Of a stretch of 64,000 nucleotides of DNA, positions 27,862-35,961 are shown piece after piece (positions within the stretch are counted from its first letter, which is position 1; each line of letters begins with the position of its first letter). The notes beneath the pieces are model-generated. The model was given only the letters and a program-made list of their open reading frames with translations. It did no database searches and had not been told where the DNA came from. This stretch comes from a bacterium OM1 bin76 (GTDB lineage: Bacteria; Actinomycetota; Acidimicrobiia; Spongiisociales; ZC4RG35). Both the position numbers and the translations under genes were made by a program. The stretch spans positions 1 to 64,000 of the forward strand of contig MPNA01000004.1 in the NCBI GenBank assembly GCA_002238785.1. Reading direction: 5' to 3'.

Positions 27862-29361
27862 TTAGCTCTGAGGTACGCCGTCAACAACCGGGACCGAGTT
27901 GCCGATCCAGGGAAGGTCACGCACTTCACAAGTGGGAACTTCACGCCCGGGCGGGTCGATGTCCGGACTGAAGGCGCCGCCGAAGCTCTGATCCACACCG
28001 GGGATCACCGCAACAGTGGCCAAGCCGAGCGAACCGTCGTCGTTGGCGACGATCTGGCGGACATAGGAGTCCACGATCGCCTGGCGGTTACTGTCCAGTG
28101 AGATCGGCCCGTAGGGACCCTCGACCGTCGTATCGGCCAGGGCCGCCTGCAGCGCCTGGTGGTCGTCGGAGATATCTCCGCCCACCTCTTCAAGCGCCTG
28201 AATGAGTGCCTTGGCGGCCACGAAGTAGTTCACCAAGAACCCGGAGTGAGCCTGCAGCGCTGCCGGCGTCATGTTGCCGCCGGGATCGGGGAAGTCATCG
28301 AAATGACGATCCATGATCGCGGTGTGCTCGGAGACCGAATCCAGTGCCAGGTCGGCAGCAGTGCCGAACCCGCCCACATAGGCGCCGGCCATACCCGGAT
28401 CAAATGCACCAACCGCGAACTCCCAGAACAAGTTACCCATGTGCTGTTCGGGGTTGAGGGAGCCCTTGGCGTCCTCAAAAGCCTTCAGCGAGGGAATGGT
28501 TCCGGTTCCGCCGACCACCCAGAAGTACCCGTCGACCTCATCGGGGTCGGGCAACTGGGCGGCGAAAGACGAATAGTCGGTGGTGTTGAGCGGCGGGAAA
28601 ACCCGCGAAGTCACGTCGCCACCGGCCGCGCAGAATTCCGCGATGAAGCCTGCCGCCGAGGTCCAGCCGAAGCTGTAGTCGTCCATCACCACGGCTGCGG
28701 TATCCCATCCGAGCACGTTCTTGGCGTAGTCGCCGGTACCGGCATTCCACTGGGCGCCGTCACCATTGAACCGGAAGAAGTTGGGAGCCTGGACATGCAT
28801 AGTGGTGTCCATGGCGCCGGCCGTTCCGTTGACGAAGGTCTGGGTGGGATGGTCCTTGGCGTAGTTGGCCACGGCGATCGACTCGTCACCAGACAGCGGG
28901 CCGATCATGATGTCGGCGCCGATTTGCTCCATCAGGCGGCGGGTCTCTTCGATGGCCTTGTCAGCGGTGTCGTCGGCACAACCGATACCCACCAACTCAA
29001 CGGGGACCCCGGCAACCGAGGCGCCGGTGAAACCGTCAGTGGGCTTGTTGGGATTGGTGACCGTAGCACCTGCGAACTCGGCGAACGCCGCAACGACGCC
29101 GGCCAGGTCCTGATCATGGAAGCCTCCGAACGCACCTTCGCAGTCTGACAAGACGGCCAGGTTGATCACCTCGGTGCCCATCATCTCTTCTTCCATCTCC
29201 TCAGGCTCCGGCTCAGGAGCAGCGGTGGTGGGAGCAGCGGTGGTGGGAGCGGCAGTGGTAGGAGCAGCCTCCTCCTCGTCGTCGCCACAAGCGGCGGCAA
29301 CCAGAGCAATGACGGCTGCCATGATGACCAGCCTCATTACTTTTGACTTACGTAAAGACAT
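27862..29361 (-). CDS. Periplasmic-binding (Leu/Ile/Val-type) lipoprotein of the Liv transporter
   Basis: 499 residues. A lipoprotein signal peptide ends at LVAAACGDD, with Cys near residue 25 as the lipidation site. It is followed by an acidic then Thr/Ala/Pro linker (about 33-50) and a second acidic stretch. The type-1 periplasmic-binding fold (Peripla_BP_6) starts near residue 66, with NLAVLSDCEGAFGG and IGPLSGDESIAVANYAK. The length exceeds typical LivJ/K (about 370-400) because of the linker and a longer C-terminus. Placed between livM and livG in the operon. The ligand is unknown; flanking catabolic genes suggest an amide, acid or N-heterocycle rather than leucine. Confidence 0.9.
   Translation of the reverse strand: MSLRKSKVMRLVIMAAVIALVAAACGDDEEEAAPTTAAPTTAAPTTAAPEPEPEEMEEEMMGTEVINLAVLSDCEGAFGGFHDQDLAGVVAAFAEFAGATVTNPNKPTDGFTGASVAGVPVELVGIGCADDTADKAIEETRRLMEQIGADIMIGPLSGDESIAVANYAKDHPTQTFVNGTAGAMDTTMHVQAPNFFRFNGDGAQWNAGTGDYAKNVLGWDTAAVVMDDYSFGWTSAAGFIAEFCAAGGDVTSRVFPPLNTTDYSSFAAQLPDPDEVDGYFWVVGGTGTIPSLKAFEDAKGSLNPEQHMGNLFWEFAVGAFDPGMAGAYVGGFGTAADLALDSVSEHTAIMDRHFDDFPDPGGNMTPAALQAHSGFLVNYFVAAKALIQALEEVGGDISDDHQALQAALADTTVEGPYGPISLDSNRQAIVDSYVRQIVANDDGSLGLATVAVIPGVDQSFGGAFSPDIDPPGREVPTCEVRDLPWIGNSVPVVDGVPQS
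29216..29260. repeat. 15-bp tandem repeat encoding the Ala-Pro-Thr-Thr-Ala linker
   Basis: Three consecutive units, 29216-29230, 29231-29245 and 29246-29260. The first two are identical (GGAGCAGCGGTGGTG) and the third has two changes. They code, on the minus strand, for the repeated PTTAA linker of the lipoprotein. Such repeats can change in number by slippage in steps of five residues. Confidence 0.7.
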
Positions 29362-29388
29362 GTGTTTCTCCTTTCTTAGTTTCCTTCT

Positions 29389-30474
29389 TCAACCAGTGTT
29401 GGTCGGTTGCTGCGGTTCCCCGATCCTATCCTCGGAGTCCGCCCGCCCGGAAGCCGGGCGGAAGATGCGTTTCAGCAACCTTCCCACACTTCCTCCCAGG
29501 CCCATGAGGCCATTGGGAGAAGCTAATACGATCACCAGAAAGATCACACCCACCAGGGTGTTGAAACGATCTTCGGTGATCCCGATCTTGTCAACCAGCG
29601 GCACCGATCTGACATAGTTGTTCACCACCACATAGATGAAGGCGCCCAACCAGGCGCCTTCCAAGCGGTTCATGCCTCCGATGACTGCGATTATCAGAAG
29701 CGCCAGGATCTCTCCGATTCCTATGGAAGCAGGATCGATCTGGCGGTTCCACCAAACGTTGAGCACTCCTGCCAGAGATGCCACGAACCCTCCAAGCACG
29801 AAGGCGAGAGCGCGGTGCATCACCAGGTTGTATCCCAAGGCGCTCATCCTCACCGGGTCGTCGCGAATGCCCTGCAGCGCCAAACCGAAGGGGGTCCGAG
29901 TCACATAGCGCAACAGCAGGAAACTGAACACCGATACACCCAGTGCCGCGTAGTACAGGCTCACCGGATGCTCGCCCGGCTCTCCTATGAAGTCGGGCGC
30001 CACGATCTGATTGATGCCGCCAAAGCCCGAGAAGGTGGTGACCTGCCCGAAGAAATAGAACCCGATCACCCCGAATGTGAGCGTGATCATCAGGTAGTAG
30101 AGCCCCGTGGAGCGGCTGGCCACCAGACCCAGGATGAACGCCAGCACCGTGGTGAAAACGATCCCGATCGCCACCCCCACCCACGGATTGAGGCCCAGGT
30201 TGAGCCCCTTGCTCCCCCCCTGTGTCACGGCGTTCCCGATGGCGAAACCCGCGAAGCCGTACATCAGAGTCTGAGCCAATGAGATCATGCCCCCGTAGGC
30301 CGCCAGGAAAATCAGACTGGCTGCGGCGATCCCCAACCACAAGGTCTGGGTGAGGACGAAACTCACGAAGAAGGTGGTCGAGAAGAGCGGCGCCAGGATC
30401 AACACCGCCAGGACGGCCAACAGGACTCCCAATTGAGGCGTGAACCTGGACAAGGGAGAGGATCGTGACGTCAT
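29389..30474 (-). CDS. livM: Branched-chain-type ABC transporter permease LivM
   Basis: 361 residues from ATG 30474, which overlaps the livH stop as ATGA. About eight to ten transmembrane segments are visible, starting at residue 14 (LGVLLAVLAVLILAPL). The conserved cytoplasmic loop GFAIGNAVTQGG, and later GIRDDPVRMSALGYN with MHRALAFVLGGFVASLAG, is the LivM version of the ATPase-docking region. The basic C-terminal tail is cytoplasmic. Upstream partner is livH and downstream the binding lipoprotein. Confidence 0.93.
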   Translation of the reverse strand: MTSRSSPLSRFTPQLGVLLAVLAVLILAPLFSTTFFVSFVLTQTLWLGIAAASLIFLAAYGGMISLAQTLMYGFAGFAIGNAVTQGGSKGLNLGLNPWVGVAIGIVFTTVLAFILGLVASRSTGLYYLMITLTFGVIGFYFFGQVTTFSGFGGINQIVAPDFIGEPGEHPVSLYYAALGVSVFSFLLLRYVTRTPFGLALQGIRDDPVRMSALGYNLVMHRALAFVLGGFVASLAGVLNVWWNRQIDPASIGIGEILALLIIAVIGGMNRLEGAWLGAFIYVVVNNYVRSVPLVDKIGITEDRFNTLVGVIFLVIVLASPNGLMGLGGSVGRLLKRIFRPASGRADSEDRIGEPQQPTNTG

Positions 30475-31532
30475 TCCGGCCGTCCGAACAATCCGTAGGG
30501 TCGCCACGCCAGGACCGCCGCCAAGAGCACGAAAGTAAAGATCACCGAGTAGTGGGTGAAATCAGCGGGTAGGTAGGCAGGAGCGAAAGCGGTGACCAGG
30601 CCCAGCAGTAGCGACCCGGCCATGGCGCCCACCAAAGAGCCCATTCCACCCACGATCACCACGATTATCGAGTTGAGCAACCATTGACCGTCCACTCCCG
30701 GGGCCAGGCTGGCAAAGGACCCTCCCATCACACCTCCGATCCCGGCCAGGGCCGATCCGACCAGAAACGCCAAGGCGAACACCACTTGCACGTTGATCCC
30801 CAGCGCCTGCACCATGGCCGTGTCGTCGACGCCGGCGCGAATCACCATGCCGGTGCGGGTCTTGTGCAGCCACAGCCACAGCAGCACCCCCACGACAATG
30901 GCGGTGAACAGCATGAACAGCCGCGGCACCGAGTATCTGAAGTCGAACACGATCAGGAAGTGGTCCAGCACACCCGGCCACCTGATGTCCTTGGCGAGGC
31001 CCCCGAAATGCGTCAGCATCTGGTCGGCAAGGATCACCGAGATGGCGATGGTGATCAGCGTCTCGCGCATGTCCTGCCCCTGGAACCACCGCAGGAACAC
31101 CTGCTGAGTGATCAATCCGATGATGCCCGCCACCGCGGCAGCCAGGGCGAGGGGAACCAGCCATCGGAGCGCGCTCACCTCGGAACTGGAGATGTTTCCG
31201 CTCTTGCCCACCATGAACCTCTGGAACTCCAGGGCCGCATACCCGCCCAGCAGGAAAAAGGACCCGTGCGCCAGGTTCACCACTCGCATCAGGCCGAAAA
31301 CCAAAGTGAAGCCGGCCGCCACGATGAAATAGAGCCCCGCAATGGTGAGGGCGTTGAGCAACGTCGAGAGGAAATCCCTCGGTTCGTGGATCAACGGTCC
31401 GGCCGGGGTGCCGGTCGCCAGAACCAGCACCCAGGCTGCGATCAGAGCCAGCAGGAGCAGGCCGATGCCAAGACCCACCCACTGCAGGGGGGATCTTTGC
31501 TTCGAACTGCGCGTTGAGGCCCTGGTAATCAA
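30471..31532 (-). CDS. livH: Branched-chain-type ABC transporter permease LivH
   Basis: 353 residues; the start appears to be a TTG at 31532, five bases after the isochorismatase-like stop. Hydrophobic segments begin at residue 19. The LivH landmarks are GLYFIVAAGFTLVFGLMRVVNLAHGSFFLLGGYAA (positions about 67-100) and the docking loop RAGVDDTAMVQALGINVQVVFALAF. There is an N-terminal extension with an extra membrane helix compared with compact LivH proteins. Overlap with livM and closeness to the gene upstream indicate one transcript. Confidence 0.92.
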   Translation of the reverse strand: MITRASTRSSKQRSPLQWVGLGIGLLLLALIAAWVLVLATGTPAGPLIHEPRDFLSTLLNALTIAGLYFIVAAGFTLVFGLMRVVNLAHGSFFLLGGYAALEFQRFMVGKSGNISSSEVSALRWLVPLALAAAVAGIIGLITQQVFLRWFQGQDMRETLITIAISVILADQMLTHFGGLAKDIRWPGVLDHFLIVFDFRYSVPRLFMLFTAIVVGVLLWLWLHKTRTGMVIRAGVDDTAMVQALGINVQVVFALAFLVGSALAGIGGVMGGSFASLAPGVDGQWLLNSIIVVIVGGMGSLVGAMAGSLLLGLVTAFAPAYLPADFTHYSVIFTFVLLAAVLAWRPYGLFGRPE

Positions 31533-31537
31533 GCGAC

Positions 31538-32152
31538 TCAGCCGAGAGCCGCTATCACCGCATCCACATTGGTTACGGTCGACACGTTCTGAAGGGCATA
31601 GTTGATCGAGGCATTGTGCCAGTCGGCGTTCATGGTCGAGCAGCCATCTTCGGGCACGACCATGTAATAGCCCTTGTCAGCGCCGGTGCGCGCGGTGTGC
31701 TCCACCGACATGTTGGTCCACGCGCCGGTGACGATCACCGTGTCGCGGCCCAAACCCCTGAGAAGGGATTCCAAACGGGTGCCTTGCCAAGCGCTCATCC
31801 GCATCTTCTCGACGATCAGATCGCCATCCTGGGGTTCCAGACCCTCCGCGGGTGCGGCGCCCCAACTTCCTCTCACCAGACCGTTGGTGCCTACCACGCC
31901 CTCGAACAGCGGGGCGTTCAGCTTCAGGCCCGGAGCGCCTTCTTCGACTATGTACCAGACGTGCATCACCGGCACACCCTGGGCGCGGCAGACGTCGGCC
32001 AACCGCATCACATTGGCGACCACGTTCTGCTCACGGGCGTGGTCGGGAGATCCCGTCTCTGCGAAAGCGCCATCGTCGATCATCACGTCGTTCTGCAAAT
32101 CCTGGATGATCAGGGCGCAACGACTCGCATCGAGTGTGAAATCATCGCTCAT
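31538..32152 (-). CDS. Isochorismatase-fold hydrolase with Ser at the catalytic Cys position
   Basis: 204 residues. The isochorismatase-like family includes nicotinamidase, N-carbamoylsarcosine amidase and ureidoacrylate amidase, all using Asp-Lys-Cys. Asp is D18 in IIQDLQND and Lys is K116 in IVEKMRMSAW. The family motif GxxTxxCV appears here as GAWTNMSV, so S149 replaces cysteine; HTART follows normally. Loss of Cys is known in true isochorismatases such as PhzD, which hydrolyse a vinyl ether by acid catalysis. The gene heads the livHM-lipoprotein-livGF unit, so its substrate is probably carried by that transporter. Confidence 0.85.
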   Translation of the reverse strand: MSDDFTLDASRCALIIQDLQNDVMIDDGAFAETGSPDHAREQNVVANVMRLADVCRAQGVPVMHVWYIVEEGAPGLKLNAPLFEGVVGTNGLVRGSWGAAPAEGLEPQDGDLIVEKMRMSAWQGTRLESLLRGLGRDTVIVTGAWTNMSVEHTARTGADKGYYMVVPEDGCSTMNADWHNASINYALQNVSTVTNVDAVIAALG

Positions 32153-32230
32153 GTTCTATTCCTTTCCCTTCTTCATGAAAATCTGCGACAAGTCCAACAG
32201 GTTCACCGACCTGCCGGACCGAGGCCGGGT

Positions 32231-33145
32231 TCAGGCCCGCATGTAGGGTTCTTCGTGGGCGCGGACCTTGGTGCGGATGGTGTATAGGGACGTCGATGAC
32301 GGCATGTACAGGGTACGCCAGTCGTCGTCTCCCCAAGTGAGATTGCCAACGTTCTCGGGCACTCGGATGGTTCCCAGGTGCTCGCCACCGGAACTGAACA
32401 CCCAAACGCCACCCGGTCCGGTTACCCAGATGTTGCCCATCTCGTCGCACTTCATCCCGTCCGGGATGCCTTCCTCGATGACACCGGTACCGATGTTGTC
32501 AGCGAAACGCCTGCCATTGGAAAGGGTGCCGTCGTCATTGACGTCGTACACGTCGATCAGGGCCCGGGGGGTGTCGTTGATGTACATCAGAGACTCGTCG
32601 GGAGAGAAGCACAGGCCGTTGGGCATCTCGTACTCATCGCGGTCGACCACCAACTCCAACTCTCCGCCCGGCGGGATGCGGTAGACACCCTGGAATCCGA
32701 GATCACGGGGCCTCTCCAAGCCGAAGACCGGGAAACGACCGTACCAGGGGTCGGAGAAGTAAATGGAACCGTCGGAGCCCACGCACACATCGTTGGGGCT
32801 GTTCAACTCCTTCCCCTCGAAGTGGGAGGCCAGCACCACCCGCTCACCGCCGGTGGTCTCCATGATCAACGCCGAGGTGACATGCTCGCAGACGATCAGG
32901 TTGAGATCGGCGTCGTAGGTCATGCCGTTGCATTTGTTGGACGGGTTGGCAACCTCCACCACCGTCCCGTCGGGGGTGTACTTGCGACGCACATCTCCGG
33001 GCATATCCGAGAACAACAGGTACCCGTCCTTGGGATGCCAGATGGGACCTTCTGTGAACATAAACCCCGTAGCGGCCTTCACCACTTCCTCTCCCGGATC
33101 GACCAACTCGAAAATCGCGTCAGAATTCGCTTCCACGGAACTCAT
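32231..33145 (-). CDS. SMP-30/gluconolactonase-like lactonase
   Basis: 304 residues from ATG 33145 with AAAGGAGGAGC upstream. A six-bladed beta-propeller family that hydrolyses sugar and other lactones at a divalent metal site. Family features include FTEGPIWHPKDGYLLFSD at the start (metal-binding Glu), NSPNDVCVGSDGSIYFSDP, MPNGLCFSPDESLMYINDT (metal-binding Asn and Asp) and IPDGMKCDEMGNIWVTGPGG. It is the first gene of the minus-strand group leading to the Liv operon, 78 bp before the isochorismatase-like gene. It is divergent from the molybdenum hydroxylase genes. Lactone type is unknown. Confidence 0.92.
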   Translation of the reverse strand: MSSVEANSDAIFELVDPGEEVVKAATGFMFTEGPIWHPKDGYLLFSDMPGDVRRKYTPDGTVVEVANPSNKCNGMTYDADLNLIVCEHVTSALIMETTGGERVVLASHFEGKELNSPNDVCVGSDGSIYFSDPWYGRFPVFGLERPRDLGFQGVYRIPPGGELELVVDRDEYEMPNGLCFSPDESLMYINDTPRALIDVYDVNDDGTLSNGRRFADNIGTGVIEEGIPDGMKCDEMGNIWVTGPGGVWVFSSGGEHLGTIRVPENVGNLTWGDDDWRTLYMPSSTSLYTIRTKVRAHEEPYMRA

Positions 33146-33249
33146 AGTGCTCCTCCTTTATATCGGGCGCCCAACCAGGATGCTATCAAAGCGCCAGGCC
33201 CCATCACTTGTCCAACCGTTCTGCGCTAGTGTTTACGGACAATATAACA

Positions 33250-33267
33250 CCCATGCCACAGCATGGG
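33250..33267. promoter_or_regulatory. Inverted repeat between SMP-30 and the split hydroxylase operon
   Basis: CCCATGC (33250-33256) and GCATGGG (33261-33267) form a perfect 7-4-7 inverted repeat in the 154-bp divergent gap, 33 bases before the plus-strand start. AT-rich DNA (AATATAAC) adjoins it. It is a candidate operator for both directions; no regulator gene is adjacent. Confidence 0.4.
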
Positions 33268-33299
33268 ACATACGGCAAGAGACTGTAGATAGGAGCCAT

Positions 33300-34082
33300 A
33301 TGGATATTGACGTGCGGATTCCCGACTCGTCAAGGGCCGCCGCGGCTGACTTCGGAGACGGGTCAGGCGTCTCGGTCATGGCGGGTGGGACGATAATGAT
33401 GAATCTCCTCAACTCCTACCGAGCACAACCCTCCAAAGTGCTGCTTCTTCACAAAGCCGGGCTGTCCTATGTCAACCAGGATGGTTCGACGGTGACGATC
33501 GGGGCCACTACTCCTCTGGCGGATCTGGCAGGACTGCCGGCGCCGCTGGGACCCTGTGCGGCCAACATCGGGGACCCGGCTATCAGAGGACAGGGGACGG
33601 TCGGCGGCAATCTGTGCGCCATAGCTTCGGAGGAATTTCCGGTAGGTGACCTGCAAGGCGCCCTTCTGGCGCTTGGCGCCACCGTCCGTTCGACGGGCGA
33701 GGGAGGCGAGCGCACCGAGGGCTTGGCCGAATTTCTGTCGAGCGGTGGGAGCCGGTTGCTGCTGGAGGTGTCATTCCAGCTCCCGGCCGCCGGAGCTTTC
33801 GAGGCGCTTCGTCGACCCCACACCAAGCACTTCACCCCATTGGCCGTCTCCGGGGCTTTGGCATCGGACGGTGAAGTCAGGTTGGCGGCGACCGGAGCAG
33901 CAAGCACAGGAGTCCGCCTTTCCTCTGCCGAGGCAGCAGCCAACGACCCGTCGGAGGCCGGTCAGGCGGCGCTCGAAGATGTGACATTGGCAGACGATGC
34001 CCTGGCCTCGGCCTGGTATCGCGGTAGGACTCTCCCCACCTTGGTGGAGAGGGTTCTCACACAACTGAAGGAGCAAGCGTGA
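33300..34082 (+). CDS. Molybdenum hydroxylase FAD-binding subunit (CoxM-like)
   Basis: 260 residues from ATG 33300, with AGGAG at 33291-33295. It carries FAD and passes electrons from the Fe-S subunit to an acceptor. The FAD pyrophosphate loop is VMAGGTIMMNLL and the second FAD motif is NIGDPAIRGQGTVGGNLC. The C-terminal CO_deh_flav_C-type domain is present (KHFTPLAVSGALA). At 260 residues it is slightly shorter than its counterpart at 49839-50699. It is the first of four overlapping genes: FAD, 2Fe-2S, and two halves of the molybdopterin subunit. Confidence 0.92.
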   Translation: MDIDVRIPDSSRAAAADFGDGSGVSVMAGGTIMMNLLNSYRAQPSKVLLLHKAGLSYVNQDGSTVTIGATTPLADLAGLPAPLGPCAANIGDPAIRGQGTVGGNLCAIASEEFPVGDLQGALLALGATVRSTGEGGERTEGLAEFLSSGGSRLLLEVSFQLPAAGAFEALRRPHTKHFTPLAVSGALASDGEVRLAATGAASTGVRLSSAEAAANDPSEAGQAALEDVTLADDALASAWYRGRTLPTLVERVLTQLKEQA

Positions 34083-34597
34083 GAATCGAAGTCAACGGCG
34101 CCGGCCACAACGTGACAAGCCCCCCCTTGGCCTCTCTGCTGACCGTCCTACGTGAAGAAATGGATGTCACCAGCGTCAAGGCAGGCTGCGAATCCGGGGG
34201 ATGTGGCGCCTGCACCGTTCTGATCGACGGACAGCCACGGCGCTCCTGCCTCACCCCGGTGGTGACCGCGGTGGGGTCGGAGGTCACCACGGTCGAAGGC
34301 CTGGGCACGCCCGACTCACCGTCGGCCATCCAGCAGTCGTTCATCCACCACTACGCCATGCAGTGCGGATTCTGCACACCGGGCCTGGTGGTTGCCGCCA
34401 CCGCCTACGTGAACGGGGGCGGAAGTGACGACCTTGACTCGGTAGCCGAAGCGATCAGCGGACACGTTTGCAGGTGCACCGGCTACAACAAGATCCTGGA
34501 GGCTGTGGCCGCCGCGGTGAAGAGTTCAGAGTTCGACCTCAGCTCGACGGCGGTGGATAAGAACACTGTCGTCATCAAGACGGGAGGTGCAGTATGA
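34079..34597 (+). CDS. Molybdenum hydroxylase 2Fe-2S subunit (CoxS-like)
   Basis: 172 residues from GTG 34079, overlapping the FAD-subunit stop. Two 2Fe-2S clusters are expected: the plant-ferredoxin site CESGGCGACTVLIDG with a later RSC, and the alpha-helical site QCGFCTPG plus CRCTGYNK. All eight ligands are present. It is about ten residues longer than usual, with a C-terminal extension (STAVDKNTVVIKTGGAV). It overlaps the next gene by 4 bases. It links the molybdenum centre to FAD. Confidence 0.95.
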   Translation: MRIEVNGAGHNVTSPPLASLLTVLREEMDVTSVKAGCESGGCGACTVLIDGQPRRSCLTPVVTAVGSEVTTVEGLGTPDSPSAIQQSFIHHYAMQCGFCTPGLVVAATAYVNGGGSDDLDSVAEAISGHVCRCTGYNKILEAVAAAVKSSEFDLSSTAVDKNTVVIKTGGAV

Positions 34598-35961
34598 AAG
34601 CAGTAGGAGCCCGACTGCCCCGCTATGACGCCATGGGGCACGTCACCGGAACCACCCAATTCGTGGACGACGTTCGGGTACCCCGAATGCTGTGGGCCAA
34701 GATGTTGCGTTCGCCCCATCACCACGCCGCTATCACCCGGATGGACACTTCCCGTGCCGAGGCCATGCCAGGTGTGCGGGCCGTCATCACCTGGGAGGAC
34801 GTGCCACTCCTCACCTACGGACACCTCGAGGCGCTGGGCATCCCGGCCGACGAGCCTCTCCTGGCCAAGGACGAGGTCCGCTACAAGGGCCAGCCCATCG
34901 CGCTGGTGGCAGCCGAGGACGTGGACACCGCCATGGCGGGCGTGGACGCCATCGACATCGAATACTCCGAGCGTCCCGCGCTGTTCGATGTGCGCAAGGC
35001 CTTCGACTCCGATTCCGCCCAGATCCACCCTTGGGGGAACTGGTATCCCCACTTCGAAGGGGAGATGGATCGGCGGAAGATCCGCAAGGGCGACATTGAC
35101 GAGGCCTTCGAGCAGGCTGACAAGATCATTTCCGGCGTGTACCGTCCCGCAGCCATCGAGCATGTGCCGGTGGAGACACAGGTCTGCCTGGCGGTACCGG
35201 AGTCCGATGGCCGTTTGACCATCTACTCCTGCACCCAGGCGCTGTATTTCACCATGGGCGTGATCGCTGCTCACCTGCAGGTCCCTCTCAACAAGCTGAA
35301 GGTGGTCGGAGGAACGGTGGGCGGCGGCTTCGGCGGCAAGGTCGACACCGCCAGCGACACGGTAAGCGCCCTGGCCGCCATGAAGGCGGGCCGGCCCGTC
35401 AAGTGGCGCTGGACCCGGGAAGAAGAATTCCTGGCCTCTTCCACCCGGGCGCCCTGGCACATGGAGATCATCGACGCGGTCACCGATAACGGCTGGATCC
35501 TGGGTCGCAAGATGCTGACGCTGCACGACTCGGGCGCCTATGCCAGGTTCTCGCCCTACGGGGTGACCAAGCACAGCTTCCACCACACCGGGGCCTACAC
35601 CATCCCCAACCTGCACTTCGACGGCTACGTGGTGTTCACCAACCGGGTGCCCACCACCGCCATGCGGGGCTTTGGGGTAACGTCGATCTCGTTTGCGGTG
35701 GAGACCCACATGAGCCGGGTGGCCAACGAGTTGGGCATGGATCCCTACGAGGTCCGTCTCCTCAACGCCAACCGGATCAACGACACCTCGCCCAACCGGA
35801 TCCGCTACACAGATCCGAGCACGGTGGACGTGCTTCAGTCGTTGGCCGGCGCCGAAGGCGTCCAGTTGGAAGGCGCCTATGCGGGTATGACCAGGGATCC
35901 CCGCTCGGGAGACCTGCTGCCGGATCACCTGGTCGGACAACTGAAGACGGAGGGACACTAA
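34594..35961 (+). CDS. Molybdenum hydroxylase large subunit, N-terminal half (split gene)
   Basis: 455 residues matching the first half of the xanthine dehydrogenase/CoxL large subunit. The a/b hammerhead domain starts GARLPRYDAMGHVTGTTQF; the first molybdopterin-binding domain has VGGTVGGGFGGKVDTASD and TTAMRGFGVTS. The RGFG loop is the xanthine dehydrogenase-like form, not the AYRCSFR loop of CO dehydrogenase. The gene stops with TAA at 35959-35961, overlapping the next start as TAATG in another frame. Both halves are full and intact, so this looks like a real two-gene subunit. A known parallel is nicotinate dehydrogenase of Eubacterium barkeri, with separate NdhL and NdhM. Confidence 0.9.
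   Translation: MKAVGARLPRYDAMGHVTGTTQFVDDVRVPRMLWAKMLRSPHHHAAITRMDTSRAEAMPGVRAVITWEDVPLLTYGHLEALGIPADEPLLAKDEVRYKGQPIALVAAEDVDTAMAGVDAIDIEYSERPALFDVRKAFDSDSAQIHPWGNWYPHFEGEMDRRKIRKGDIDEAFEQADKIISGVYRPAAIEHVPVETQVCLAVPESDGRLTIYSCTQALYFTMGVIAAHLQVPLNKLKVVGGTVGGGFGGKVDTASDTVSALAAMKAGRPVKWRWTREEEFLASSTRAPWHMEIIDAVTDNGWILGRKMLTLHDSGAYARFSPYGVTKHSFHHTGAYTIPNLHFDGYVVFTNRVPTTAMRGFGVTSISFAVETHMSRVANELGMDPYEVRLLNANRINDTSPNRIRYTDPSTVDVLQSLAGAEGVQLEGAYAGMTRDPRSGDLLPDHLVGQLKTEGH

Noticed and set aside
29216-29260. The 15-bp tandem repeat as a CRISPR or regulatory repeat
   Set aside because: It is in frame inside a lipoprotein gene and encodes its Pro/Thr linker; there are no spacers.
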